From DATFVA01 sp963800255 (GTDB lineage Bacteria; Bacteroidota; Ignavibacteria; Ignavibacteriales; Ignavibacteriaceae), in assembly GCA_963800255.1 (NCBI GenBank), contig CAWDAK010000006.1, forward strand, positions 62,001 through 126,000: 64,000 nt of DNA, read 5' to 3'. This document shows, one piece after another, positions 44,437-54,395 of the stretch. Below the pieces are notes generated by a model. That model searched no databases. It was not told where the DNA came from and saw nothing but the letters and a program-made list of their open reading frames with translations. The position numbers and the translations under genes are program-made. Within the stretch, counting starts at the first letter, position 1; every line of letters starts with the position of its first letter.

Positions 44437-45888
44437 ATGGCTACGGAAGAAAATACTAAAACAATCGAAACAGATGATTCTTTCAGAGATCAGCTTTCTA
44501 CAGTAAATAAGGAAGGAAAAAGGAACTGGATATATCCCAAAAAGCCTTCAGGTAGATTCTATAATGCAAGAACTCTTGTAAGCTTTCTGCTGCTAGTTAT
44601 ACTGGTAGGGATGCCATTTATAAAAGTAGATGGCCATCAGTTTATGTTATTTGATTTCCTGAACAGAAATTTTATTCTTTTCGGAATTCCTTTCGGGCCC
44701 CACGATCTCTATCTCTTTGTCATTGCGATGATAGCGATAATTGTATTTGTTATTCTTTTTACTGCTGTTTTCGGGAGGGTTTTCTGCGGGTGGGCTTGTC
44801 CCCAGACAATCTTCATGGAAATGGTATTCCGCAAAATTGAATACTGGCTGGAAGGCGACTGGCTTCAGCAGAAGCAGCTAACCGCTGCACCATGGGATTC
44901 CAAAAAAACAATAAGAAAAACCGCCAAGTACGTTATCTTTTTTATCATCTCATTTTTCATCTCCAATATTTTCCTTTCATACCTGATTGGTATGGATAAG
45001 CTGATTAAAATAATAACTGATCCCCCGTCTCAGCATGTAGAAGGGTTAATATCCATACTGGCTTTTTCAGGAGTTTTTTACTGGGTGTTTTCCTATTTCC
45101 GGGAACAGGCCTGTACCATAGTTTGTCCTTACGGACGGCTGCAGGGTGTATTACTCGACAGGGATTCAGTAGTAATTGCTTATGATAATGTACGCGGAGA
45201 ACCGAGAGGAAAAATCCGAAAGAGTGAAGATCAGTCGAACCTGGGTGACTGCATCGACTGTCATCTCTGCGTGGATGTTTGTCCCACCGGAATTGATATC
45301 AGAAACGGAATACAGCTTGAGTGCGTCAACTGCACAGCCTGTATAGACGCATGCGACGGAGTAATGGATAAAGTTAAAAGACCCAGGGGATTAATCCGTT
45401 ATGCCTCATTAAACTCAATAGAAAACAATTCAAAGTTCCGTTTCACTCCCCGCGCCGTGTTTTATTCGATATTACTTGTTGTACTTCTGGGAGTACTTGG
45501 TTACCTGCTTTCTGCAAGAACGGATTATGATTTTAATATTCTGCGTACTGCGGGTATGCTCTACCAGAAGCAGGCTGATGATAAGATTAGCAACCTCTAC
45601 GATGTGAACATCGTGAACAAGACCTACCGGGAAACACACATTCAGCTTAAGCTTGAAAACCCTGAGGGAGAACTAGAGTTAATCGGCAGGCCTATAGATT
45701 TGAAGCCTCAGGAAATCTATGACGGAAAGTTTATGATTATACTTGATACGGACGAAATTAAAACTATGAATACCCCTTTGAAAATAGGAGTATACTCAAA
45801 CGGCCAACAGATAAATATGCTAAATACCTCTTTCCTGGGACCAGTTATAAAGGAACATAAAGATAAGGAACACGATGAGAAAGATTAA
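44437..45888 (+). CDS. ccoG: CcoG, polyferredoxin for cbb3 oxidase copper handling
   Basis: The 483-residue product has four to five membrane helices, the FCGWACPQTIFMEMVFRKIE motif and two ferredoxin-type clusters (CIDCHLCVDVCPTG and CVNCTACIDACD). The C-terminal periplasmic Ig-like domain (about 360-480) is complete. CcoG reduces Cu(II) to Cu(I) during cbb3 assembly in studied species. It follows ccoP by 33 bp; ccoH overlaps its end by 14 bp. Confidence 0.95.
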   Translation: MATEENTKTIETDDSFRDQLSTVNKEGKRNWIYPKKPSGRFYNARTLVSFLLLVILVGMPFIKVDGHQFMLFDFLNRNFILFGIPFGPHDLYLFVIAMIAIIVFVILFTAVFGRVFCGWACPQTIFMEMVFRKIEYWLEGDWLQQKQLTAAPWDSKKTIRKTAKYVIFFIISFFISNIFLSYLIGMDKLIKIITDPPSQHVEGLISILAFSGVFYWVFSYFREQACTIVCPYGRLQGVLLDRDSVVIAYDNVRGEPRGKIRKSEDQSNLGDCIDCHLCVDVCPTGIDIRNGIQLECVNCTACIDACDGVMDKVKRPRGLIRYASLNSIENNSKFRFTPRAVFYSILLVVLLGVLGYLLSARTDYDFNILRTAGMLYQKQADDKISNLYDVNIVNKTYRETHIQLKLENPEGELELIGRPIDLKPQEIYDGKFMIILDTDEIKTMNTPLKIGVYSNGQQINMLNTSFLGPVIKEHKDKEHDEKD

Positions 45889-46327
45889 TTGGAACTGGGG
45901 AACAGGGATCCTTCTATCCATTATAGTTTTTATGGCAATTCTGATCGGGATAGTATACGTCTTTATGAACCAGGACGTTGATCTCGTTACAAAAGATTAT
46001 TACGGCAAAGAGCTTAAGTACCAGGACCAGATAAATAAAATCAACAATACCGCTAAACTGGGAAAAGAAGTAGGCATTTTCAGCCAGGATAAAATTGTGA
46101 AGCTGACCTTCCCTGATTCAGTTTTCGATAAGAAGGCTTCCGGAACCATTTATTTTTACAGGCCTTCGGGATCTAAAAAAGACTTTACCGTTCCGGTTTC
46201 TGTTTTGAATAATAATACCCAGCTTGTTAATACCGCAGTACTTGAAAAAGGATTATGGAAAGTTAAGGTAGAATGGGGTATGGGGGGAAATGATTTCTAT
46301 TCAGAAAAATCAATTATTATAAATTAA
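45875..46327 (+). CDS. ccoH: FixH/CcoH-family assembly protein
   Basis: The 150-residue product has one N-terminal membrane helix (GILLSIIVFMAILIGIVYVFM) followed by the FixH signature DLVTKDYYGKELKYQDQI and a periplasmic beta domain ending in ...GKVE-type strands. CcoH stabilises the oxidase during assembly. It is placed between ccoG and the TauE/SafE-like gene, as usual. Confidence 0.93.
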   Translation: MRKINWNWGTGILLSIIVFMAILIGIVYVFMNQDVDLVTKDYYGKELKYQDQINKINNTAKLGKEVGIFSQDKIVKLTFPDSVFDKKASGTIYFYRPSGSKKDFTVPVSVLNNNTQLVNTAVLEKGLWKVKVEWGMGGNDFYSEKSIIIN

Positions 46328-46328
46328 G

Positions 46329-47108
46329 ATGGAATTACTTACAGCGTTAACAATAGGTTTCCTCGGCAGTTTCCATTGTATCGGGATGTGCGGACCAATT
46401 GCCGTTGCACTGCCGGTACCAAAATCCTCCAATATCGTTTTCTTCTCAGGGAGAGTTCTTTACAATTTCGGAAGATTGATCTCATACGGCATAATGGGAT
46501 TATTGTTTGGATTCCTCGGAAAAGGATTTGTCGCCTGGGGGTACCAGCAAAGCCTTTCTATCGCATTGGGAGTGATCATCATAATTCTCCTGGTAATACC
46601 TGCTAAATACAAAAATAAATTCCTTGGTATGAATCTAATCCTGAAGATCACAGAACCATTAAAGCGATCCATCGGGAAACTATTTAAAAGAACAAGCCTT
46701 CCTTCCTTCCTATTAATAGGTTTTCTGAACGGTTTTCTTCCCTGCGGATTTGTTTATATAGGATTAGCAGGAGCCGCCGCCACGGGCTCTCCAGTAACAG
46801 GAATGCTGTTTATGATATTATTCGGATTAGGAACCGTACCTGCGATGCTGGCGGTTTCACTTTTCGGCAAACTCATCAGTCTGAATGTAAGGAAAAAGAT
46901 AACCAGGGCAATACCTGTATTAGCTTTTATGCTAGCATTGATTTTTATTTTTAGGGGACTGAACCTCGGCATCCCCTACCTCAGCCCAAAGATGATGGGC
47001 CCCAAAACAATGATGCATCAACCTTATGGTAAATACAACCTTTTTAACTGTAGTCAGGGAAAGAGTTTTGAATATAAGAATAATATAAGTAATACTACGT
47101 ACTTGTAG
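46329..47108 (+). CDS. TauE/SafE (DsbD_2)-like membrane protein of the cco operon, with altered C-terminus
   Basis: The 259-residue product has about six helices and the family motifs GSFHCIGMCGPIAVALP (N-terminus) and GFLNGFLPCGFVYIGLAGAAATG (paired second half). Both have the Cys-Gly pair expected of copper-transport members. The conserved part ends at about residue 218 (LNLGIPYLSPK). The tail after MMGPKTMMH (residue 222 on) differs from what a downstream 29-bp copy implies: the reading after the copy at 53,536 would be ...MMHHME-stop, Met/His-rich. Here the tail runs for 28 more residues, PYGKYNLFNCS... The gene was probably altered by the insertion described in the findings. Confidence 0.88.
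   Translation: MELLTALTIGFLGSFHCIGMCGPIAVALPVPKSSNIVFFSGRVLYNFGRLISYGIMGLLFGFLGKGFVAWGYQQSLSIALGVIIIILLVIPAKYKNKFLGMNLILKITEPLKRSIGKLFKRTSLPSFLLIGFLNGFLPCGFVYIGLAGAAATGSPVTGMLFMILFGLGTVPAMLAVSLFGKLISLNVRKKITRAIPVLAFMLALIFIFRGLNLGIPYLSPKMMGPKTMMHQPYGKYNLFNCSQGKSFEYKNNISNTTYL
46992..47020. repeat. 29-bp direct repeat, left copy
   Basis: This 29-bp segment at the 3' end of the TauE/SafE-like gene recurs exactly at 53,536-53,564. The two copies bracket about 6.5 kb. The match includes the palindrome TGATGCATCA. It could be a target duplication or a recombination junction. Confidence 0.9.
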
Positions 47109-47253
47109 ATAGGAAAAACGTTGATTTTTACCTTATCGATTTTTTTTCTATATTGGAATTGGAAAACAAGGGATTCTGATAAAAAGTATTTGCGCTGCTG
47201 TTTATTTTGAATACCCAGGAATTTTAAGCTAAAAATATGTTACGGGGTTTAGT

Positions 47254-48564
47254 ATGAAAATTCTTCTGTTATCTGCAGCCTTATTAATTTCATCCCTGCT
47301 CCTTTTCTCCTGTAAAAAGGATAATCCCGTCATCCCTCCTGTTGAGCCGCCACCGGTGGTAAAGGATACCGTTACGATATCAGTTGAAGGCACAACACAT
47401 AGAAGCATTACGCTAAGAGTTCAGTCGACAGTAAATGATTCCTCACTGAAGATCAGACTATTCAGAACATTCAGTTCAGCAGATACGCTGGCAGCAGAAT
47501 ACCCTATTCTGGTAAAAGATACAACCATTATAGATGACAATAACGGAGAAGGACTACAGCTTAACACAGAGTACACCTATTATGCAGTAACAGTAGATAC
47601 CGTAGGAGAGATAAAAGACACCGGCAATACAGTTACTGCCAGAACCCTGGCTCCAACCTCCCATAACTACACCTGGCAGGAATACACAATAGGAGATTTC
47701 GGCAGTACCCTCTACGACGTCTGGGGTACTGACGAGAATAATGTGTATGCGGTGGGTAACATAAATATTAACAATGAATATTATAGTGTACTTCATTACG
47801 ATGGAAGTAGCTGGGACGTTGTAGCCGATACTGTGGGCGGTTCTGCAATCTACGGATTTGGTCCGGATGACATCTGGGTAATCGGTGGAGCTGTTTATCA
47901 CTATACAGATAATAAATGGGTACGACTGGATGCTAGCGTAAACAATGGACATATAACTATACTCGATGACATTTTATTTCGAAATAACCCCTACACCTCC
48001 ATCTGGGGAACCAGCAGCAGTGATATGTATTTTGGCAATGCCTGGGGTAAAGTTATTCATTGGGATGGGACGAAAGCAGAAATTGTCTGTTCGGGCTATA
48101 ATAATCAGTTTAAAGCCATCGACGGATTTAATCCTGAATTTATTATAGCCGTAGGGACAGGTTTAACACCACCTTCATCCACGGCATATTTTGAAGGCAA
48201 TGGGTGGTCAGATTTTCCATATGCTGATAACTATTACTCTCTTAATTCAGTCAGCATCCTAATTCCAAATGATATATACTGGGGAGGCGAGGGAATTTTT
48301 GAAACAAAGAATGGTAGTTTTTCGAAAATTGTCAGCACCGGGTATTACGTTTGGGATATAGAATATAATAGAATTACAGGTGAAATAGCAGCAGCAGGAG
48401 CCTTAGACGGGCTTCATATTTTTAACGGATTAGCGTGGACAAGCTATAAGGGGGCGATCTCGAATGATTTGACTACCTATATCGGAATTTATTTCCTCGG
48501 CAGTAAATTATTTTGTGTTGGGAGAAATGATCAGTCCGCAAAAATAATAATAGGGTCAAAATAA
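47254..48564 (+). CDS. beta-propeller-like surface lipoprotein
   Basis: The 436-residue product has a lipobox LLFSC (Cys about 20), a Pro-rich stalk (PVIPPVEPPPVV), a fibronectin-type domain (about 40-130) and then propeller blades with repeats of the form W-G-T-(D/S)-x-x-(N/D)-(V/M)-Y (DVWGTDENNVYAVGN, SIWGTSSSDMYFGN). The C-terminal part (from 47989) is identical at DNA level to the second copy at 52447. It probably decorates the cell surface. It pairs with the secreted T9SS gene 14 bp downstream. Confidence 0.8.
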   Translation: MKILLLSAALLISSLLLFSCKKDNPVIPPVEPPPVVKDTVTISVEGTTHRSITLRVQSTVNDSSLKIRLFRTFSSADTLAAEYPILVKDTTIIDDNNGEGLQLNTEYTYYAVTVDTVGEIKDTGNTVTARTLAPTSHNYTWQEYTIGDFGSTLYDVWGTDENNVYAVGNININNEYYSVLHYDGSSWDVVADTVGGSAIYGFGPDDIWVIGGAVYHYTDNKWVRLDASVNNGHITILDDILFRNNPYTSIWGTSSSDMYFGNAWGKVIHWDGTKAEIVCSGYNNQFKAIDGFNPEFIIAVGTGLTPPSSTAYFEGNGWSDFPYADNYYSLNSVSILIPNDIYWGGEGIFETKNGSFSKIVSTGYYVWDIEYNRITGEIAAAGALDGLHIFNGLAWTSYKGAISNDLTTYIGIYFLGSKLFCVGRNDQSAKIIIGSK

Positions 48565-49070
48565 AAAAGGAGGAGAAAATGAAAACTTTCGTTTTAGTAA
48601 TATTTTTGATCATTGTAGATGTGCTAACAGCATTTGGGTTTTGCGGAGAATTAACGTTCTATGTCGATGATAATTCGTCTTCTAACTATAAAATTATAGC
48701 TTCAAGGTATAGTCTTAGTGATCCTATCTTTGGCGATAATAAAATGATGCTGGAGACAGAAGATTATGATAATGTTGTCTCCAGTGAGAAAGATTTTGAG
48801 GTTGACGAACCTTTTGATTTTTATTTAGGTTTTGATTATGAAGAAGATCACGGAAGTTATTGCTGGCCATTTATCGGTATAGGCAAATATATTATAACCA
48901 TATATAGAGATAACATTGCAGTAAAGGCCTTCAAAATCGATTTGCTTGATGAACCCGCAGTTAGTCCCGATATACGTTTTGAATTTACATATACTACCAA
49001 TATACTGATTGCAAAAACCACGGAGGGGGGTGAGGACACAATTTCAAACAATCAATGGGTTTATGTTTGG
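47989..49070. repeat. 1,082-bp duplication, copy A
   Basis: Appears identical base for base (by eye) to 52447-53528, covering the end of the propeller lipoprotein gene, the intergenic AAAAAAGGAGGAGAAAATG and the start of the secreted gene. Sequence before 47989 is similar but diverged from the other copy. Offset is 4,458 bp. Confidence 0.93.
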
Positions 49071-51676
49071 GTTTTGAAGAATAAAACACGGGATATAAGT
49101 CCCTGGGAAAACCCGGTTTTAGTTACGAATTCCAGGAATGGAATAGTTAATGAAAACATAGAGACCACCTTAGAAAGTGCATATTATGGTTTCCCCTATA
49201 CGGAATATCAGTACACTCCTGGCTCAGTTTTTATCACGGGTGAAGAAATTTATTTTTGGAGGGGTGCTAAATATGGAATTTCTGTCTCGCCAATCCAATA
49301 TACAGATGGAGGGGTAAATTATAAGTTTAGGAATTGGGATATCTATAATGATTATGAACCTTCAACTAACTTAAGGGTGCTTAGTGAGACGGATGCTTTC
49401 CGCAGTATGTACTATCCCACCCTACCGCTTACAGTTACAAATAATCTGGAAGGAGGGAATGGTGGTAGTTATCAAATTGAATGGCAGACATATGGTGGTT
49501 ATACTGATCCTATAAGTTCTGGTGTTTCTTATAATGCATTTCAATATACCCAACAATTACAGGATTTGTATAATCTTAAAATTAATGGTCAATTTAATGC
49601 GCTAAATACAAGTTGGAATTTTATTAAATTGGGAAAATAACACAACCTCTTTAATAAGAGAAGTGGAGATTAATGATGAAAATTATGATTCATTCACTGC
49701 CAATTACAAAGGTCATTTCCGCTCCAATTCTGATATATGCTATAATTCTTATCAAAAAAACTTCCATTACCTCGGAGAGGGGCAGTATACAACCTTTTAT
49801 GAATCAATGGGCACCATCTGGGAATTGGCAGGACAAAATTATAATCTTTGGGACCAGGAAGCAGATATCCTTGAGAACATAGAATTAGATGGCGTGGCAA
49901 AAAATCCTGATCTATACCTGTTAGATGGTTCACTCTACCTTGTTTATGAATTTATAGATCCCTCTAATCCATCAATTGCAAAGATATATTTAACACACGG
50001 AGAAACAGGCTTTTACTGGGAGAACCTAACTGAAATTGATAGTTGCAGCTCTGACTTCTTCGGTAACGCCAAACCTGTAGTTGCAGCATTCGGTCAAGGT
50101 GATCAGCTTGAAATCGTCGTCCTATACAAAAAAGATAATTCTCACGGTATATATTATAAATCTTACTACAAAAGCAGCTGGGGGCCCTGGTACTGGCATC
50201 CAGGCATCCTTGAAGGGACCTCATCAACCTCATCAAACGTGAGTATAGCAGCAGAGAAAAACAGCACAGATCACAGCCTCCACGTCTGTTGGGAGGATCA
50301 GCCAAGTCAGATTAAGTATCTCCGTTTTTATAATAATCCGAACAAACAAGTTTCTGATCAGACAATTCTTTCTTATCAATGCCCGCTTATCAATCATCAT
50401 AGACCTTCTATCAGCATTACAGGCAAGAACAGCCTGATAGTAAGCTGGTCGGCAGATAACGGCTCCGGGATAGGAAAACTTACCGGTACCCAACTCCCCT
50501 CTAAAAGAGCGGTTGTACGAACGCGTGTAGGCGGATTGTGGGGGAATTTCTTTGTCTCTGGCAGTGAGGTACTGAATACTTATAATAACTCCACATCCTC
50601 TTCCTCTACAGATGAGTCTATTATAGCCTGGAATGAAAACAATAATACAACCACAAAATATGTAAAGAGAGTAAATAGTACTTACTGTAATTCGGGGCCG
50701 CTTAACCCGAATGGAATAATGCCGGTAATCAGCAATGGAGGAAGCTTTTCTGATATGAAAGCTCTTGTCTTTAATACTGAGTCTCTGCCCTATGTCATAA
50801 ACAAATCAGATGCTGATTTCTCAACAGCCTGTGAGGGAGGCGGCGGCGAAATAGGGAAGCTGAGTTCGATTAAAGAGGAAAACTCAGTCAGGCAGATCGG
50901 GACTGATAATGGTAAAAGGGATAAACTTTGTATTTAACACAGGAGACATTATCTCGGGTGATAGTGTTGTTAATTTTATAACAACAACTGATACTAACCA
51001 ATTCCAAACAGCAGCAGAGCTGAACGAGGCAATGAGAACAGTTGGTTTTGGGCTTAACAGCAGTTCAAGCCTCAGGTTCAGCAACTTTTACTATGTGCTT
51101 AACCCCGAGCTTGCCGATAGCCTGAGCGAGGATGAGGCCGTCTCCTTCCGCCTGGAGCTGGTAAACTCATCTACAGAAGAGATAATGGGTATATTTGATG
51201 AGATAACATATAACAAAAATAACCTGGAGAAGTATGAAAATATCTCATATGAGATAAACTGCAGCGATATCCAGCAGGGGAATTATTTCCTTAGACTGGT
51301 CTCCGAAGTAAGTGGGGAGGCAGAGTATAACCTTGGACTAATTCAGAATGATGTTTCAGAGATCGCAAAGAAAAACTATGTTAGTGCCGGCTATTACGGA
51401 GATAAAGTGCCATCCACCTATGAGATCAGTCAGAACTATCCTAATCCCTTCAATCCGGCGACAACGATAAACTATCAGCTGCCGCAGACTGGCTTTGTGA
51501 CACTCAAGATTTATGATATACTCGGTAAAGAAGTAGCAACTCTGGTTAACGAACAGAGAAACAAGGGAAGATACTCAGTCAACTTCAATGCATCTCATCT
51601 TGCCAGCGGTGTCTACATATATCAGCTCCGGGTGAACGACTATGTGAGCTCGAAGAAGATGTTATTAATTAAGTAA
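48579..51676 (+). pseudogene. large T9SS-secreted protein gene, broken by two single-base frameshifts
   Basis: Three frames join end to end: 48579-49640, then about 49630-50937, then about 50918-51676. Removing one T at 49629-49630 and one A at 50914-50917 gives one continuous ~1,031-residue protein. It begins with a signal peptide (MKTFVLVIFLIIVDVLTAFG), has a central part resembling cell-surface reporter-type repeats (FTANYKGHFRS, TTFYESMGTIWE), and ends with a T9SS type-A sorting domain (ISQNYPNPFNPATTINYQL ... VYIYQLRVNDYVSSKKMLLIK). It would be secreted and anchored by T9SS. GGAGG stands upstream of the ATG. Whether the indels are real or sequencing errors is open. Confidence 0.85.
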
Positions 51677-51678
51677 TT

Positions 51679-51700
51679 TAAGGGAGCGAAAGCTCCCTTA
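51679..51700 (+). terminator. hairpin terminator after the secreted protein gene
   Basis: A 9-bp perfect stem TAAGGGAGC/GCTCCCTTA with a GAAA tetraloop follows 2 bp after the stop codon. The U-run is weak (TTATAT), so termination may be only partial. Confidence 0.7.
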
Positions 51701-51718
51701 TTATATAGGAGTCCTTAA

Positions 51719-53022
51719 ATGAAATATGCTTTGGCTATACTCCTGCTGAGTCTGATATCTATCACCTCCTGCAAAAAGGATAATCCCGTCATCCCTCCTG
51801 TTGAACCGCCTCCTGTAGTCAAAGATACCGTTACTGTTTCTGTTGAAGGAGTAACGCACAGAAGTGTGGAGCTTAGGGTTCAGTCTACAATGAACAATGA
51901 TAAATTGACGATAGAGATTTACAGAACCCTTAACAATAAAGATACGCTGGTTTCATCTTACCCAATAACCAGCGACAGATACAACCATAATAGACGATCA
52001 CAACGGAGAAGGACTTCAGCTTAATACCAGACTACAGCTACTACGCAGTAACCAGGGATACTACGGGGGAGATAAAAGACACCAGCAGCACGGTTTCTGC
52101 CAGAACCCTCGCCCCAACCTCACACGATTACATCTGGCAGGAATATACGATAGGCGATTTCGGCAGTACCCTCTACGACGTCTGGGGTACTGATGAGAAT
52201 AATGTATATGCAGTGGGAGGAGTAATATTAAACGGTAATTTTTATAGCATTTTACATTACAACGGTTCAGAGTGGAGTCCGGTAGATAGTGCAGGCGGCA
52301 ACGTTATCTTTGGATTTTCAAATAATGACATTTGGGTAGCGGGAGGTGGGGTTTTTCACTTTGATGGGGTTAAATGGAACCCAAAGGATAAAAAGATTGT
52401 GAATGGCACGGTTATAACTTTAGATCCTGTACTAAAAGCAAATACTCCCTACACCTCCATCTGGGGAACCAGCAGCAGTGATATGTATTTTGGCAATGCC
52501 TGGGGTAAAGTTATTCATTGGGATGGGACGAAAGCAGAAATTGTCTGTTCGGGCTATAATAATCAGTTTAAAGCCATCGACGGATTTAATCCTGAATTTA
52601 TTATAGCCGTAGGGACAGGTTTAACACCACCTTCATCCACGGCATATTTTGAAGGCAATGGGTGGTCAGATTTTCCATATGCTGATAACTATTACTCTCT
52701 TAATTCAGTCAGCATCCTAATTCCAAATGATATATACTGGGGAGGCGAGGGAATTTTTGAAACAAAGAATGGTAGTTTTTCGAAAATTGTCAGCACCGGG
52801 TATTACGTTTGGGATATAGAATATAATAGAATTACAGGTGAAATAGCAGCAGCAGGAGCCTTAGACGGGCTTCATATTTTTAACGGATTAGCGTGGACAA
52901 GCTATAAGGGGGCGATCTCGAATGATTTGACTACCTATATCGGAATTTATTTCCTCGGCAGTAAATTATTTTGTGTTGGGAGAAATGATCAGTCCGCAAA
53001 AATAATAATAGGGTCAAAATAA
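51719..53022 (+). pseudogene. second copy of the propeller lipoprotein gene, frameshifted twice
   Basis: The lipobox start (MKYALAILLLSLISITSC) and the stalk match the first copy. The frame fails at about 51,977 (one extra base in GACAGAT) and again at about 52,026-52,029 (one extra base in ACCA). After that, the frame from about 52,030 is open to 53,022 and is propeller-like. From 52447 on it is identical to the first copy. With the two extra bases removed the gene reads as a full lipoprotein of about 434 residues, so it is either a decaying copy or an artefact. Confidence 0.85.
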
Positions 53023-53528
53023 AAAAGGAGGAGAAAATGAAAACTTTCGTTTTAGTAATATTTTTGATCATTGTAGATGTGCTAACAGCATTTGGGTTTT
53101 GCGGAGAATTAACGTTCTATGTCGATGATAATTCGTCTTCTAACTATAAAATTATAGCTTCAAGGTATAGTCTTAGTGATCCTATCTTTGGCGATAATAA
53201 AATGATGCTGGAGACAGAAGATTATGATAATGTTGTCTCCAGTGAGAAAGATTTTGAGGTTGACGAACCTTTTGATTTTTATTTAGGTTTTGATTATGAA
53301 GAAGATCACGGAAGTTATTGCTGGCCATTTATCGGTATAGGCAAATATATTATAACCATATATAGAGATAACATTGCAGTAAAGGCCTTCAAAATCGATT
53401 TGCTTGATGAACCCGCAGTTAGTCCCGATATACGTTTTGAATTTACATATACTACCAATATACTGATTGCAAAAACCACGGAGGGGGGTGAGGACACAAT
53501 TTCAAACAATCAATGGGTTTATGTTTGG
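52447..53528. repeat. 1,082-bp duplication, copy B
   Basis: Appears identical to 47989-49070. It ends at ATGTTTGG (53521-53528), where copy A continues into the rest of the secreted gene but copy B switches to CCCCAAA and then the 29-bp repeat. Confidence 0.93.
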
Positions 53529-53579
53529 CCCCAAAATGATGGGCCCCAAAACAATGATGCATCATATGGAATAACTTAA
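53037..53579 (+). pseudogene. truncated second copy of the secreted T9SS gene
   Basis: The first 164 residues are identical to the gene at 48579 (signal peptide included). At 53,528 it breaks into unrelated sequence and ends after 17 foreign residues (VW-PQNDGPQNN...). No sorting domain is attached, so any product would not be retained by T9SS. The break coincides with the right end of the duplicated tract. Confidence 0.9.
53536..53564. repeat. 29-bp direct repeat, right copy
   Basis: Exact copy of 46992-47020. Read in the TauE/SafE-like gene's frame it continues as MMHHME followed by TAA at 53572-53574, a plausible Met/His-rich end for a copper-related protein. Confidence 0.9.
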
Positions 53580-53581
53580 TG

Positions 53582-53782
53582 AATCCGCTAACCGCTTTTG
53601 CGACAAACGTAAGCATCAAGCTTTATGATATAACAGGGAGATAATTTAAAGTATTAGTAAATGAAAAAAAACAGCCTGGGTATTATACCATTAAATTGAA
53701 AGGTGGTGAATTAAGTTCTAGTGTATACTTCTATAGGCTAATAACAAGCAGCGGTTATACGGCTGTAAAAAAACTTATGTGA
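53582..53782 (+). pseudogene. remnant of a T9SS C-terminal sorting domain
   Basis: Reading from 53582 gives NPLTAFATNVSIKLYDITGR-stop-FKVLVNEKKQPGYY...SSSVYFYRLI...TAVKKLM-stop. This is a sorting-domain sequence with one internal TAA where a Glu codon is expected. The first strand and the rest of its gene are missing. Confidence 0.85.
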
Positions 53783-53809
53783 TTGAAGTAAATAAGAAGG
53801 GTCTCACAC

Positions 53810-54391
53810 ATGAAATACTTTGTTACACTCTTATTCATCGCATTTCTCTGTCAAAATTTTACAGAAGCGCAAAATTTACCAAGTTCGGCGCAAATTTTTA
53901 AACTAGGTTTTGATTTTGGCATAAACAGGGTCAATACTTTAAATATTCAGTCGAACGAGACCAATGGATTGCCTGTTGAAGGTTTACCACTTTCATTGCA
54001 TTTGATAGGTGATTATAAAATCAATGATATACTTTTGTTACGTGGAAAAATTGGTGGAGTTCCTCTCTGGGTGGAGTTTAAAGGTTTGGAGGCCGGTATT
54101 GACCTGAATTATTTTTTGTATAAACCAATATATTTAGGGACAGGATTCTTAATTCATTTTAATCAGGGAGGAAATGGAAGCTTATCTTGGGCATCTCATT
54201 ATGTAACTATTCCTATGTTAAAATTGGGAGCTGGAGTAGAGTTAAAAGTATTTGAAATATTTGTTGAATATTTTGTTCCACTTTTAGATAGACGGATATA
54301 TTCATCACTTGATCCGATTACCTATGAAGCAAGGATATATAATTTCAAGAATATGTTCAGAATTGGCTTCACATTTTCATGGGGATTATAA
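53810..54391 (+). CDS. secreted outer-membrane beta-barrel-like protein
   Basis: The 193-residue product has a signal peptide (to about residue 20, TEAQ) and alternating beta strands throughout, ending MFRIGFTFSWGL, close to the terminal-aromatic barrel ending. The pattern resembles small outer-membrane proteins (OmpA-barrel or OmpW-like size). No family motif is certain. It stands alone between sorting-domain remnants. Confidence 0.7.
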   Translation: MKYFVTLLFIAFLCQNFTEAQNLPSSAQIFKLGFDFGINRVNTLNIQSNETNGLPVEGLPLSLHLIGDYKINDILLLRGKIGGVPLWVEFKGLEAGIDLNYFLYKPIYLGTGFLIHFNQGGNGSLSWASHYVTIPMLKLGAGVELKVFEIFVEYFVPLLDRRIYSSLDPITYEARIYNFKNMFRIGFTFSWGL

Positions 54392-54395
54392 ACAT

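Noticed and set aside
46992..53564. Transposon with a self-encoded transposase between the 29-bp repeats
   Set aside because: Every gene between the repeats is a secreted or surface protein; no recombinase is encoded and the segment ends are not inverted repeats.
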